Assembly (NCBI GenBank): GCA_013368325.1
Contig: JAACJK010000112.1
Span: forward strand, 1-64,000
DNA from: Ephemerocybe angulata
Taxonomy: Eukaryota; Basidiomycota; Agaricomycetes; Agaricales; Psathyrellaceae
Reading direction: 5' to 3'
DNA length: 64,000 bases
In this document: piece by piece, positions 55,135 to 64,000 of the stretch
How positions within the stretch are numbered: position 1 is the stretch's first letter
Layout: each line of letters opens with the position of its first letter
Program-made: the position numbers and the translations under genes
Notes under the pieces: generated by a model
Seen by the model: the letters and a program-made list of their open reading frames with translations, nothing else
What the model was told of the DNA's origin: nothing
Databases searched by the model: none

Positions 55135-58100
55135 ATGGTAATGAAACGACCAGCTCAGGCTGAGCCTGAGCTGGATTCCGATGAGGAGTACCCTGACTAC
55201 CCTGACGATCTGCTGGACGATGACGAGCTGCCGCCCGAGGTTGGCTCACCAGTCAAAAGAGCTCGGTGGAGTCACGTACCTTCTCAGCAGCGACGCAATG
55301 ATCTCGATACCTCGACATCTCACACTACAACAAGGTCAGCGGCTGTCAGTACAGCAGGTGAAACGGACGGAGAACGCTTTGACGGCCAGTGGGGTGGGCA
55401 AGGAGATGTCTGGGAAGACGCTGGTGGTGGATGGGAAGGGCATATGGAGGATGTCATGCCCAATATTGATGTTCCGCCGCGAAATGCCGTCAGCGACGAA
55501 ACCTCCAGTCCACTCAACATCACCAAACACCAGGTACAAACATTCTACGATGCCATGCAGGCTTCGGCCGTGGGGTTTGCGTTTATTGAGGACAAGATAT
55601 TTGCTGTCGAAGGTTGGAACTTGGCGAGAGGGAAGGGAACGGTACGCACCTCGCATTGTTTGATATCCGGCACCACACTTACCAGTTGCAGGGCATCTGG
55701 TACCACCTTGAGTACCTCTGGTTAGAGGACGAGCTTGCCATTGCCTGTACATGCCCAGCAGGGCTTAGAGACGACTACTGTATCCATAGAGTCGTCTATA
55801 AGCAGTATGATTTGCGGCATGTCCAAGGGTTTGCGCAGTCGGTTGAGTGCGAAGGTGTGCCCTTCCCTGGTTGTCACTATTCTCGCCATGTTAATGAGAA
55901 ATAGATGTACAGGTCACTATGTTCTATCGTCAGCGACTCCTCGAATCGGACGACTTCCTCACCATATTTTCGATACGCAGCCCCTCCCAGTTTGGAGCCA
56001 AGGGCCGCGCGATGGTTTCTCATACGGGCAGTTTGCCGACTCGCGGCGAGTGGCATTGCTCAAAATCCCACTCCTCGAGCTCAAAGTGCGCTCATGTCCC
56101 TGCCGCGAGGAAGGTTCTGCTTGATGTTCTGGGTATTGACGAGGGGACAGTGGATGAGACGCATGTGAAGGAGGTGGTAGTTAGCCCCCACCCAGGTCAG
56201 TATCTCATCACCTCGTTCCTCTAGATTTTTCACTCATGCTATATGTAGTCTATGAAAGGGGTGCGGTGTCCTATCTTCCTGTACTCCCACCTGTGTTGCA
56301 TGCCCTGCGTTACGATCCGGTTTTATACCCTCGCCCGCCTCCCTTTCGCGACCCACCCCTCCCCGCTCAGTTCTTCCATCTCGACCTCTCATCAACATGT
56401 CCATGCCCTCTTCCACAAAGGGCTTCCTTCAATCCTCTGGGTAAACGGTCGGAACTCCATACGTGCTGGGTGTACACGCTCTGCGGCGCGTTCGAAGCTC
56501 AGATCGAACTCCAAGAATGCCCCAACTGTTTCTCGGATACCCAGCGATGTGTGGGCCCCGATCTTCGGGAAAAGGGCCTTTTCAACTTCAACAACGGAAC
56601 GATTGTCAGCCACGAGCTTCTCGATGAGTATACTGTTGCGTACTCGACTTCCGAAACCCCCTTCTCCGCCTTCGTCATTCAGATGGAGCATCGCTACTGG
56701 AACTCCACCACGAACTTCCTGTCTCCGGATGTCTTTCGTGCAGTTTGGTTCTCGTACGTCTCTATCCAGGCTTTCGAGGGCGACATGGCCTGTTCTCGGT
56801 GTGGCCCGTCCCCAGACAACGTTATATTTGACGGTGTGACAGTGGCCTTCGATAAGAACCGCCTCACTTCGACAATCACACCGCCGACCGAAGTACCACC
56901 GGGTTCTTGGGATAGACCCCTCGTCAAGAACATGACGATGCAGCAGCTCATACCCGACGCTGGCATTCGCAAGGCCATTCGGCTGGTAATGGACAGCATA
57001 CGGAGTCCTTCCAAGGCAACACCTGGCAACAGTCGTGCTACGGTCATCCCCGAAGAAGCGCAACCTGAAGACCTCGCAATTAACGGAACACAGGAGGCGG
57101 ACATCCTAAGGATCGACTATGTCTGCGAGGCGCTTATGGAGTTATGCCCAGCGCTGTGCGCACTCTTCCTCGAGCATTGCGGATACGTCGCGTACAGGGA
57201 CAAAAAGCCCGTTCCTCGTGTGTACCGAAGCTTCTTCCTGCAGGTGAGTATGTCCGCCTTTGCCCGTGCTTATGCTTACCAGATTCGTTTTCAGGTCGCT
57301 GCAGAGGAGTCGGTACTGCAGCTGGTTAACGGGCGGTCACACCCTTCCCTCGTTAAGTTCCTCGCAGACCCAAGGCCTGAGAGCATCACGCAGCTCATTG
57401 GAATACCCGGGCTTTACCTTTTGGTCAAAACGCATGGTACGAATCGCCTAGCGTCCCTCCTGCCTATACTCCGGTGGATTGAAGAGCGAACGGCCATCGT
57501 GTGGGCTGCGATCACGGTGGACTCAAGGCCTATTCCCATTGTAACTATAGACACCCACCCTGAGCTTGGCGTAAGCTGGAGGAAGGTATGTCTGCGACTC
57601 GGTTGCATCTCGCTGTTTCTCTCTCGGTTTCTGCAGTAGCTGATGGTGAACGTGTAGACGGGGTGCTTCTATCACCTCCCTCAGATTCGAATCCGACCCC
57701 GGTACTCCAAGCTGATCAGTGACCGCAAGAAAGCGGATTCACAGCGGGGAGGCGATACCTGCGGGAAGTTCTACTCAGAGTATGGCGAACAGTCGCTCAC
57801 CGGTGGGATAATGGCGGTTTGGTGTACTCATAGCGTTTGCTATGGCTTCCATTGCATCCCGTCCAGCGAGGGTCGAAACGACGTCTTCTCGGCGTTGGTC
57901 ACTCGGTGGCCGACCGCTCCCAAGATGGTTATCTACGACTTCGCTTGCGCCCTTGGTCCGTACTGCCTCATTCGCGAGCCCGAATTCTTCAAGAATACCC
58001 TTTTTGTGATTGACAAGTTTCACACTGCCGGCCATACCAAGTGCAGCCCCGCGGCCTTCCTCGACCAATACTCAGATACGGATATCCGCCTATCTTCCAT

Positions 58101-58251
58101 CAACTCCAGTGCTGGAGAAAGTGGAAACAGCTCTTTACGGCGTGTGCGTAAATCTCTTAGGTATATGACTCAGGACCATGCTATCATCTATACCAAGGTC
58201 TTTCTATCGATGTGGAATCGTCGCACTATGATCAAGAAGGGTTTACAGTAG
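55135..58251 (+). CDS. KDZ-family transposase, HMGXB3/CxC type with SWIM-like finger
   Basis: Six exons (55,135-55,641; 55,686-55,854; 55,905-56,195; 56,249-57,243; 57,295-57,585; 57,658-58,251) give 948 residues. After an acidic N-terminus comes a SWIM-like finger (~190-205, CTCPAGLRDDYCIH), then a second cluster (WHCSKSHSSSSKCAH, ~277-290). A CxC-type cluster follows (CWVYTLCG, CPNCFSDTQRC, GPD, ~396-424), then CSRCGPSPDNVIFDGVTVAF (~504-523). The KDZ catalytic region begins TGCFYHLPQIRIRPRY and contains VIYDFACALGPYC (Asp ~845), FVIDKFHTAGHTKCS (Asp ~870) and INSSAGESGNSSLRR (Glu ~905). These acidic residues are candidates for the DDE triad. No stops or frameshifts are needed. The first intron (44 bases) is short; its borders are the least certain. 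Confidence 0.88.
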
Positions 58252-58329
58252 TGTACTATGCATATACCAGGCCTCTTAGTATTCAATACCATATGCTTTT
58301 CTGTTCTACTTCTTCTTTTTGCCTTATCG

Positions 58330-60230
58330 TCCCACGCAGTTCTGGGAGAGTGGTGTTTCACGCCGAGACGGTACGTTCCCTCGCAGTTCTGAGAGCAATG
58401 TGGATGTCCTGCTCACTCGTCTCTCCGCAGTTCTGACCTTGGGCCCTTTGTCTTGTCCTTTCATTCTCATAAAAGATTTTGATTGCCCGCCAAATGCTCT
58501 CAGATAACACTTTTGTTCGAACCCCCGTCGCGAAGTGGTACGAAGCCCGGTTCGAGCATATCTCTTCAGATGTTCGCTCCCACTACGTACGACTTCTGGG
58601 CGGGGGTTCCCATCCCTCTTTTGCCACTTTTTATTTATTTATTTATTCATCTCCGCGCAGTTCTGGAGAAGGGCAATTTCATATCCGGCCGGCGCTTAAT
58701 CCGGTACGTCCCAGCGCAGTTCTGGGGTATGCCTTTTTGACGTTTTCAAATAGCCACCCGCAGTTCTGAGGAGGCCCACTTCGACATACGCCCATTTTCC
58801 AAGCACAGTGCTCCTGAATTCGATAGCCTGCCAAACACTCTTGCATCTAACCGTATCTCGAACCCCCGTCGCGAAGTGGTACGCAGGCCGGTACGAACGT
58901 GTATTCATACGTTCATTCCTACTCCGCACCCCTTCTGGGCGGGGGTTCCATTCCCTATTTTGCCATTTCTTTATTTTGATTTAACCCTGCCTTGGTAGGT
59001 CGACTCGCAGTTCTGGGAGTGACCTGTTCAGCACTTCCCGCAGTTCTGACCTCGCCCACTTCGACTAGCGCCCAAACGATGACGCCGCCTCCCTCCGCCT
59101 ATTCGGGCTTTTGTTCCGCCCCTTTCTTTTCCTGTGCAGTTCTGAGGGGGAGCTCTCTGACAAACTCACGCATCCATTCGCAGTTCTGACCTGGCCCAAT
59201 TCGACTAGCGCCCAGACGATGACACCGGCCCTCTCCGCCTTTTCAGGCGTGTGTGATCCGCAGGTACGTCCACTCGCAGTTCTGAGAGAGGGCTATTCGA
59301 CGCAATCGCATATTCACCCGCAGTTCTGAGTTCGCTCACCTTGACGATCTCCCTACTGCCGCGCGCAGTTCTGATTAAATAGTGTTTGGCGCCCAATGTA
59401 TAAAAGCGTCACCCTCGCCTATTCCGGCGCTCAATGCAGTACGTGGCCGCGCAGATCTGGGGGATGGCTATTTGACGTATACAGATATTCACCCGCAGTT
59501 CTGACAGCGCCCACCTTGACGACCACCCCCCATCCACACGCAGTTCTGAATAGATGGTGCCTGTCATCTCCCCCCTCCCGCCTTTTTGGCCGTGTTTCCG
59601 CCTTGGCGCTTTGGTACGTGTACTCGCAGTTTTGAAGGTGAGGTATCTGACGTGCGCACATATTCACTCGCAGTTCTGAGCCCACCCACTTCGACAATTG
59701 CCCCGCACTCGCTTGTAACGAACGAGCGCCTATTGCCTGTCCGAGTCCACCACATTGTATCACTCCGCTGGCTCAGTGGTATGATGTCACGGTTGACTAC
59801 ACCCTACGAGCACATGTTCGAACCCTGACTATTGTAATTTTTTGTTTCGCTCAGCCAGTCGTGTTTTCTAAGGCTTCGCAGTTCTGAGATGAGGCAAATC
59901 GGCCCTCCCACCTCCCGTGGCGCGCACCCTGGCAGATCTGAGTTCACTCATCTCGACGGGGAACTGGGGTTGGCATCAATGTCGTCCCGCAGTTCTGAGC
60001 CAGAGATACAATGCATTTGCCTTCGGGCAGTTCTGAGATCGACTAGTCGTGCCATCCTTACCATTACATTTATTTCTGACTCAAGTCTAGGCGAAGTCAA
60101 TACAAGTCATTGATACTCTATTCAAAGATAGCCTAATCGGGGCAGTTAGACAGTTTTACCAACAGGTTGGGGAATTGATGGCCTAACAGGTTGGGTGCGG
60201 TATTCCCAACGGGTTGTTCCATGCTTATCT
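58330..60230. repeat. Right terminal inverted repeat with CGCAGTTCTGA array
   Basis: The array carries the same 11-base motif as the left end, in reverse complement (CGCAGTTCTGA). 59,354-60,230 pairs colinearly with the left TIR. The inner part (58,330-59,350) is array of the same kind but not colinear unit by unit. It also holds two copies of a ~110-base block starting CGAACCCCCGTCGCGAAGTGG (near 58,517 and 58,861) that contain tRNA-like boxes and end in GGGCGGGGGTTCC. Confidence 0.88.
59755..59845 (+). other. tRNA-like segment in the right TIR
   Basis: CTGGCTCAGTGGTATGATG (A box) and CATGTTCGAACCCTG (B box) are followed by AATTTTTTG. It is the counterpart of the left-TIR segment and keeps the intact B box. 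Confidence 0.45.
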
Positions 60231-60240
60231 GCTGAGAGCG
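60231..60240 (+). repeat. Right target-site duplication
   Basis: GCTGAGAGCG, identical and in the same orientation as 43,342-43,351. Confidence 0.7.
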
Positions 60241-60441
60241 ACCGGCGCTTACGAGGCGACACATTCAATGGCGGACTGGATGCATGTTAACTAGTCAGGT
60301 AGAGATGAGGCTAACTAGGCTGGGACGGGAGACTACTATCATACGAAGAACACATCTCAAATGGGTCCCTTGGGTATAGATCGACTTTCGGAACGGGGTA
60401 TAAATGTAGCAAAGGTATAGGTAAAAGACTAACGTTAGAGG

Positions 60442-62207
60442 CTATCGTCCCATGAAGATTATTCCACTTCCACCTGGATCTTTATACTGGAACTCCTGTA
60501 CAGACCAAGCATCCTTCTTCTTGCTTGGCGGTCGGGGGGTAAACGGAGCAGGGACGGGCCCTTCAATAGCGTTGGCAGTCGCTATCTTCACCGGAAGGCT
60601 GCTGAGTATGCGCTGGCTAGGCAATGCTGCAGGAGCCTTGCTCCCTGATGGCCTTCTTGAAATAACTTCTGGAGGAGGAAGGGGGTAAAGAACTTCAATG
60701 TTCAGAATTTCCGACGCTTTGAGTGAGGCAGAAACAGAGTGCTGTAGGGTGCGTCTCCTGTTAGACGTATGGAAGGTGGGTGGTTGTGGGATACACTTAC
60801 CGAAACTTGAAGGAAAGGCGTTTCGCACGACGGCAAGTCCCCTACATCCAGATGAATCTCTCCCTCCAGACACGAATAGTGAACCCCTTCGCGTCCCGAG
60901 CCCAACCCGTCCGCAAGACTCGCTGAAGGTGTCCACCAGACCGCGACTCCACATTCCTCAGAATTGTTGGCTCGCTCGGATTTCGACCCCTTGATCTTGA
61001 TATTCGAAGCCTGCTTGGAAGATAGCGCCTGTCGAGGATCCTGGTGGTACTGCACTTTCTGGTTGTGCACCAAAGAGATGCACTTCTGTTCTGTGAATGC
61101 GTGGAGAAGTGCGAAAGCATCGCCGTCGCCTGAGGACGTGTCGTTCTTGCATACGAGGTAGCAAGGAATAACAGTTCCGCGGGTATATACAGTTGGATTC
61201 GCCACAAACACCTGCAGATAATTGAGTTAGGCGAAGGAGATGAGGGCGACGAGGGTATACGCACCGTGCACTCCAGATCTACGGAGGACGAGAAGGATGT
61301 ACCTTTGGCGCTCAACCTGAACTTCATTGGCGTCAAGGCCCGCCATCCAGTGGGATCCTCCTCAGGCCCAATAAGATATGAGCTGTTCAGATAGGCCCCA
61401 GTGCGCAAAGGTGAAAGTGGAGGAGGTCGAATGCGAGGAACATATATAACTGTTGCAGTTGTTCTGTACACGCAGTTGGCCATAATCAGACTTGGGCTCG
61501 AACCATCCCATCGAAGCGCCCACTCACCTATGTTTGGAGCCGATCAGTCCACCGGTCGTAATCTTCAAGACAACCTCATAGGCAATATTCGCATTGACCC
61601 CCCGAGCCAGCACGGTCTGCGGTGTGGGGTACTTCTGCGATGAACCGCCCGGGGTGGTGTCCTGGAATTCGGTAGGAAAGGGGATGGAGAACGGCCAACT
61701 ATATTGTCCCTGCAGTTTCCCCGAGGGCGACGAGACCTTTGACCCCCCAGGCGGGGGAACTCCCGACGTGCTGTCCCAGACTGGATGCGTGACCTCAAGG
61801 AAGAGGTGGCTCCCTTCTGACAATGAGCTTGTAACCATCTTGCCACGCAACTGTATTTCACGCAATTAGGGGCTACACACAACGATAACACTCGAAAAGC
61901 TCACCAGAACCGCGATCGAAGTGATCGTCTGAGGCCGCTTCAGGTCCAAGATAACAGAGCCCTCGATACTGTCTCCAGAGGTATACCGTGGTCGCTGGAG
62001 CGACGCAGGAACTCTGCTCATCAGCCGCAGCGTCGCCCACGCCTGATTGGCGCCATTCTCGATGCAGAACTCGAAAGCCTGCAGAGACGTCCGATCCCTT
62101 GACCGAGGATCCCCAAGACTCGAGATATCGAGCTCCCCAGCTGTGGGGTACACGGGCAGGGGTGTAAGAGAGAGGGTGGAGTATCGCGGGGGCGTTCGTT
62201 CCATCAT
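60442..62207 (-). CDS. Arrestin-like (alpha-arrestin) protein 2
   Basis: Five exons (62,207-61,905; 61,850-61,528; 61,463-61,265; 61,211-60,801; 60,741-60,442) give 511 residues. The N-type sandwich shows GDSIEGSVILDLKRPQTITS, WPFSIPFPTEFQ and GVNANIAYEVVLKITTGGL. The C-type part shows VYTRGTVIPCYLVCKNDTS and ASLKASEILNIEVLYPLPPP. Intron positions match arrestin-like protein 1 at several sites, and shared blocks (FPFSIPFPT, VNANI-YE, GTVIPC) show that they are paralogs. It lacks the long disordered insertion of protein 1. Likely a ubiquitin-ligase adaptor in membrane trafficking. Confidence 0.75.
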
Positions 62208-62882
62208 CTTTGCTCGTAGGGGGGAAATTACCTATCCTTGCGATCTACGAAGGTATAAAAGTGCATAGGACCTTTGGTCATGTCGTAATACGACAATAGA
62301 GGTACTAGCTTCTCAGCTTCAGAAGTGTCGACAAACGCTCTGAAGACAATAACAGAAATGCTATTTCTGTCCTCGCGGGTGGTTTGGCTCCGGGCGAGCC
62401 TTGAGCATGGCCCTACCTGGTTGCCATGTCCTTCCCGGTTGTCAAGAGAGCTTTGTAGAGCAAAGAATAGAGAGAATAGGAAACCTTGGAGCGTTCCTCG
62501 GAGCCGAACGACATCTGGAGGGCCCAAGAAAGGCAAGTCCGAAGTTGTCGGAGCAGAAGTTCCTTGACTCTTGGCCCACCCCGACTTCCTTGCTTCCAGC
62601 ATATCGAGGGGACGTATGAATATGAGCACAGAGAGTAAATTACAATTAAGAGAAATCTATGATACATGGAAAGATAAATGATTGTGGTGTCTACAGGATG
62701 ACTTCAACGAACGAATCATGATACTGAGTCCAACCGATAACCAAGAAAAGCTGATTCAATAAGAGTGAAGGAAAATTAATAAAGATACCAAGCAAAGCTA
62801 TAGGATGTGCCAGATAAAAGCCAAATCGAAGCAAACATTAAGCAAAAGAAAGATAACACTCGAACCAACGTCCTGCCTATGC
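62208..62882. other. Intergenic, no gene supported
   Basis: An open frame on the minus strand (62,629-62,228) has no recognisable domain or splice connection to the arrestin gene. The rest is AT-rich. Confidence 0.4.
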
Positions 62883-64000
62883 CTAAGCCTGAGCAAGGGG
62901 AGCAGCAGCAGCACGCTTCGCCGTCGCAAACACCTGCCTCTCCTCATGCTTAGCCCTCGACAACATCATCTTCGCCTTCTTATACTCGTCATCCTCCTCA
63001 TCCGAATCCTGCCACATATCTCGAACGCCACCCTGGGGCTTCCTCCGCGGGGACGACGAAGTGGTAACCAAAGGTCCATCCATGCTTGGGGAAAAGAACC
63101 CACCCATATGGCTGTTCCTCGGCTTCTCAGGGACTCTAGGCCTCCAATGACTATCCTCGTCGTCATAGTCCACCGCAGGCGGTGTCTTCGCGAAAGTGGG
63201 CTGCAACGAAACTCGCACACTCTTGCGACGCACAGGCGTCTCCGCAGAACTCGACGGAGGAACAGACCTCGGGATAGGGCCATTCGCACTAGAGGGGTGC
63301 AGGGTGTCCGACCCAACAGGAGGAGGCACCGTCGTCGTCGTCGAAATCTTCCTCACCCTCGCGCCTTCATCACCAGAGATCCCATCCCCCGGAGTCTCAT
63401 ACGCCTCATCATCATCATCTTCTTCGTCGTCGTTTTCGTGCTGATAATTCCCCACCTCCCGCCCAAGCCCACTCCCACTCGCCTGGGCATTCCCAGAAGC
63501 CTGTCGCTGCGGCACAGGCATAGGCGACGGCGTCCTACTCGGATTCCTCATTGCACTCTTCAAAGGACCCCTAGCAGGCCTCGTCGCACTCATCTGGCTC
63601 GTCCGCCTCACCACCCCCGATCCCCCAGAAGCCGTTGAGGTGGACCTCGCAGGGCCTCCACCAACATTATATGGCACAGGGACTTGGGGTCTCGCGACAG
63701 GCTCCGGACCAGGTCCGGTCAAAACCTGCCTCGGAACGCGCACAGGCGCAGGCATCACATGAAGGTCCATCTTGCCACCGCTCTTCAACACCCTAAGCTG
63801 CTCCTCCGCAATCCGGTTGCCCCGCGCGAGATCCTCGATGATGCTGACAAGACTCGCATCCCCCTTGGCAGGCATCATACTAGTCATGGATGTCGACTGC
63901 AGAGTCTGCATTGAGACGGGAGGAGGCGCCCTTGGAAGCAAAGGCATCGAAGCAGACACAGCTCCGGGAACACCGGGCAACGCCACAGGCTGCGGCATAC
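62883..64000 (-). CDS. Low-complexity protein, unknown, cut by the right edge
   Basis: An open frame of at least 371 residues reaches the window edge. The first visible Met is at 63,998, but the frame may continue upstream. It is rich in Pro, Ser, Arg and Asp. A helical segment (ASLVSIIEDLARGNRIAEEQ) is followed by basic Ser/Thr-Pro stretches (SRTPSPMPVPQRQ), an acidic run (HENDDEEDDDDEAYETPGDG), and a C-terminal helix (KKAKMMLSRAKHEERQVFA). Many SP/TP sites suggest a phosphoregulated disordered nuclear or cytoskeletal protein. No family recognised. Confidence 0.6.
   Translation of the reverse strand, partial: MPQPVALPGVPGAVSASMPLLPRAPPPVSMQTLQSTSMTSMMPAKGDASLVSIIEDLARGNRIAEEQLRVLKSGGKMDLHVMPAPVRVPRQVLTGPGPEPVARPQVPVPYNVGGGPARSTSTASGGSGVVRRTSQMSATRPARGPLKSAMRNPSRTPSPMPVPQRQASGNAQASGSGLGREVGNYQHENDDEEDDDDEAYETPGDGISGDEGARVRKISTTTTVPPPVGSDTLHPSSANGPIPRSVPPSSSAETPVRRKSVRVSLQPTFAKTPPAVDYDDEDSHWRPRVPEKPRNSHMGGFFSPSMDGPLVTTSSSPRRKPQGGVRDMWQDSDEEDDEYKKAKMMLSRAKHEERQVFATAKRAAAAPLAQA

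Larger units (their letters stand above)
43352..60230. mobile_element. Giant KDZ DNA transposon (16.9 kb) with TET/JBP and chromodomain cargo
   Basis: Both ends are long inverted repeats that pair outside-in from AACCCGTTGGGAAT, through CCGCACCCAACCTGTTAGGC and on for more than 800 bases. The 21 bases outside AACCCG are equal in length on both sides and about half identical, with several transition differences. They abut the direct repeat GCTGAGAGCG (43,342-43,351 and 60,231-60,240), the likely target duplication. KDZ elements usually duplicate 8-9 bases, so one or two bases may be chance. The interior holds an intact KDZ transposase (+), a chromodomain gene (+) and four minus-strand genes including a TET/JBP-type dioxygenase. 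The element may be autonomous. Confidence 0.88.

Noticed and set aside
56252..56839. Alternative 195-residue frame overlapping the transposase
   Set aside because: The overlapping frame carries the CxC cluster and GPD motifs expected for the KDZ family and joins in phase to neighbouring exons.
62228..62629. Possible 5' exon or separate gene upstream of arrestin-like protein 2
   Set aside because: No domain motif, no convincing splice connection, and the arrestin frame is complete without it.

Overview
The window is eukaryotic and almost certainly from a filamentous basidiomycete (Agaricomycetes). Genes carry many 45-75 bp GT-AG introns. The gene content (F-box proteins, a TET/JBP-type dioxygenase, a CAP59/CMT1-type GT69 glycosyltransferase, I9-type protease inhibitors, DUF4360-like secreted proteins, a KDZ DNA transposon) is typical of mushroom-forming fungi. 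Gene models were spliced by hand; where exon coordinates are listed the exon lengths sum to an exact multiple of three.

Layout. 0.6-9.0 kb: decayed multi-exon genes on the + strand that look like a colinear relic of the accessory-gene block of the giant transposon at 43-60 kb. 9.2-14.5 kb: an F-box/nucleotidyltransferase-like gene, a 2.3 kb satellite-like array, and a small hypothetical gene with a truncated paralog. 15.6-18.8 kb: divergent housekeeping pair, TFIIS (-) and the WD40 splicing factor Prp46/PRL1 (+). 19.7-21.7 kb: three tandem I9-type protease-inhibitor genes, one with a 227 bp hAT-like MITE inserted at its stop codon. 22.1-34.9 kb: five DUF4360-like small secreted protein genes (four -, one divergent +) around a large F-box gene. 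35.2-43.1 kb, all on -: Tom70, an arrestin-like protein and a GT69 mannosyltransferase-like protein.

43,352-60,230 is a 16.9 kb DNA transposon. It has long terminal inverted repeats built from arrays of TCAGAACTGCG motifs, a candidate 10 bp target duplication (GCTGAGAGCG), an apparently intact 948-residue KDZ-family (HMGXB3/CxC type) transposase, a TET/JBP-type 2-oxoglutarate dioxygenase, a small stand-alone chromodomain protein and three unknown accessory proteins. Association of TET/JBP genes with KDZ transposons in basidiomycetes is established; the complete bounded element with a chromodomain gene and two accessory families that recur as a relic 38 kb away is the most interesting feature here.

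60.4-62.2 kb: a second arrestin-like gene, so arrestin paralogs flank the GT69 gene and the transposon. A low-complexity protein gene runs into the right edge.
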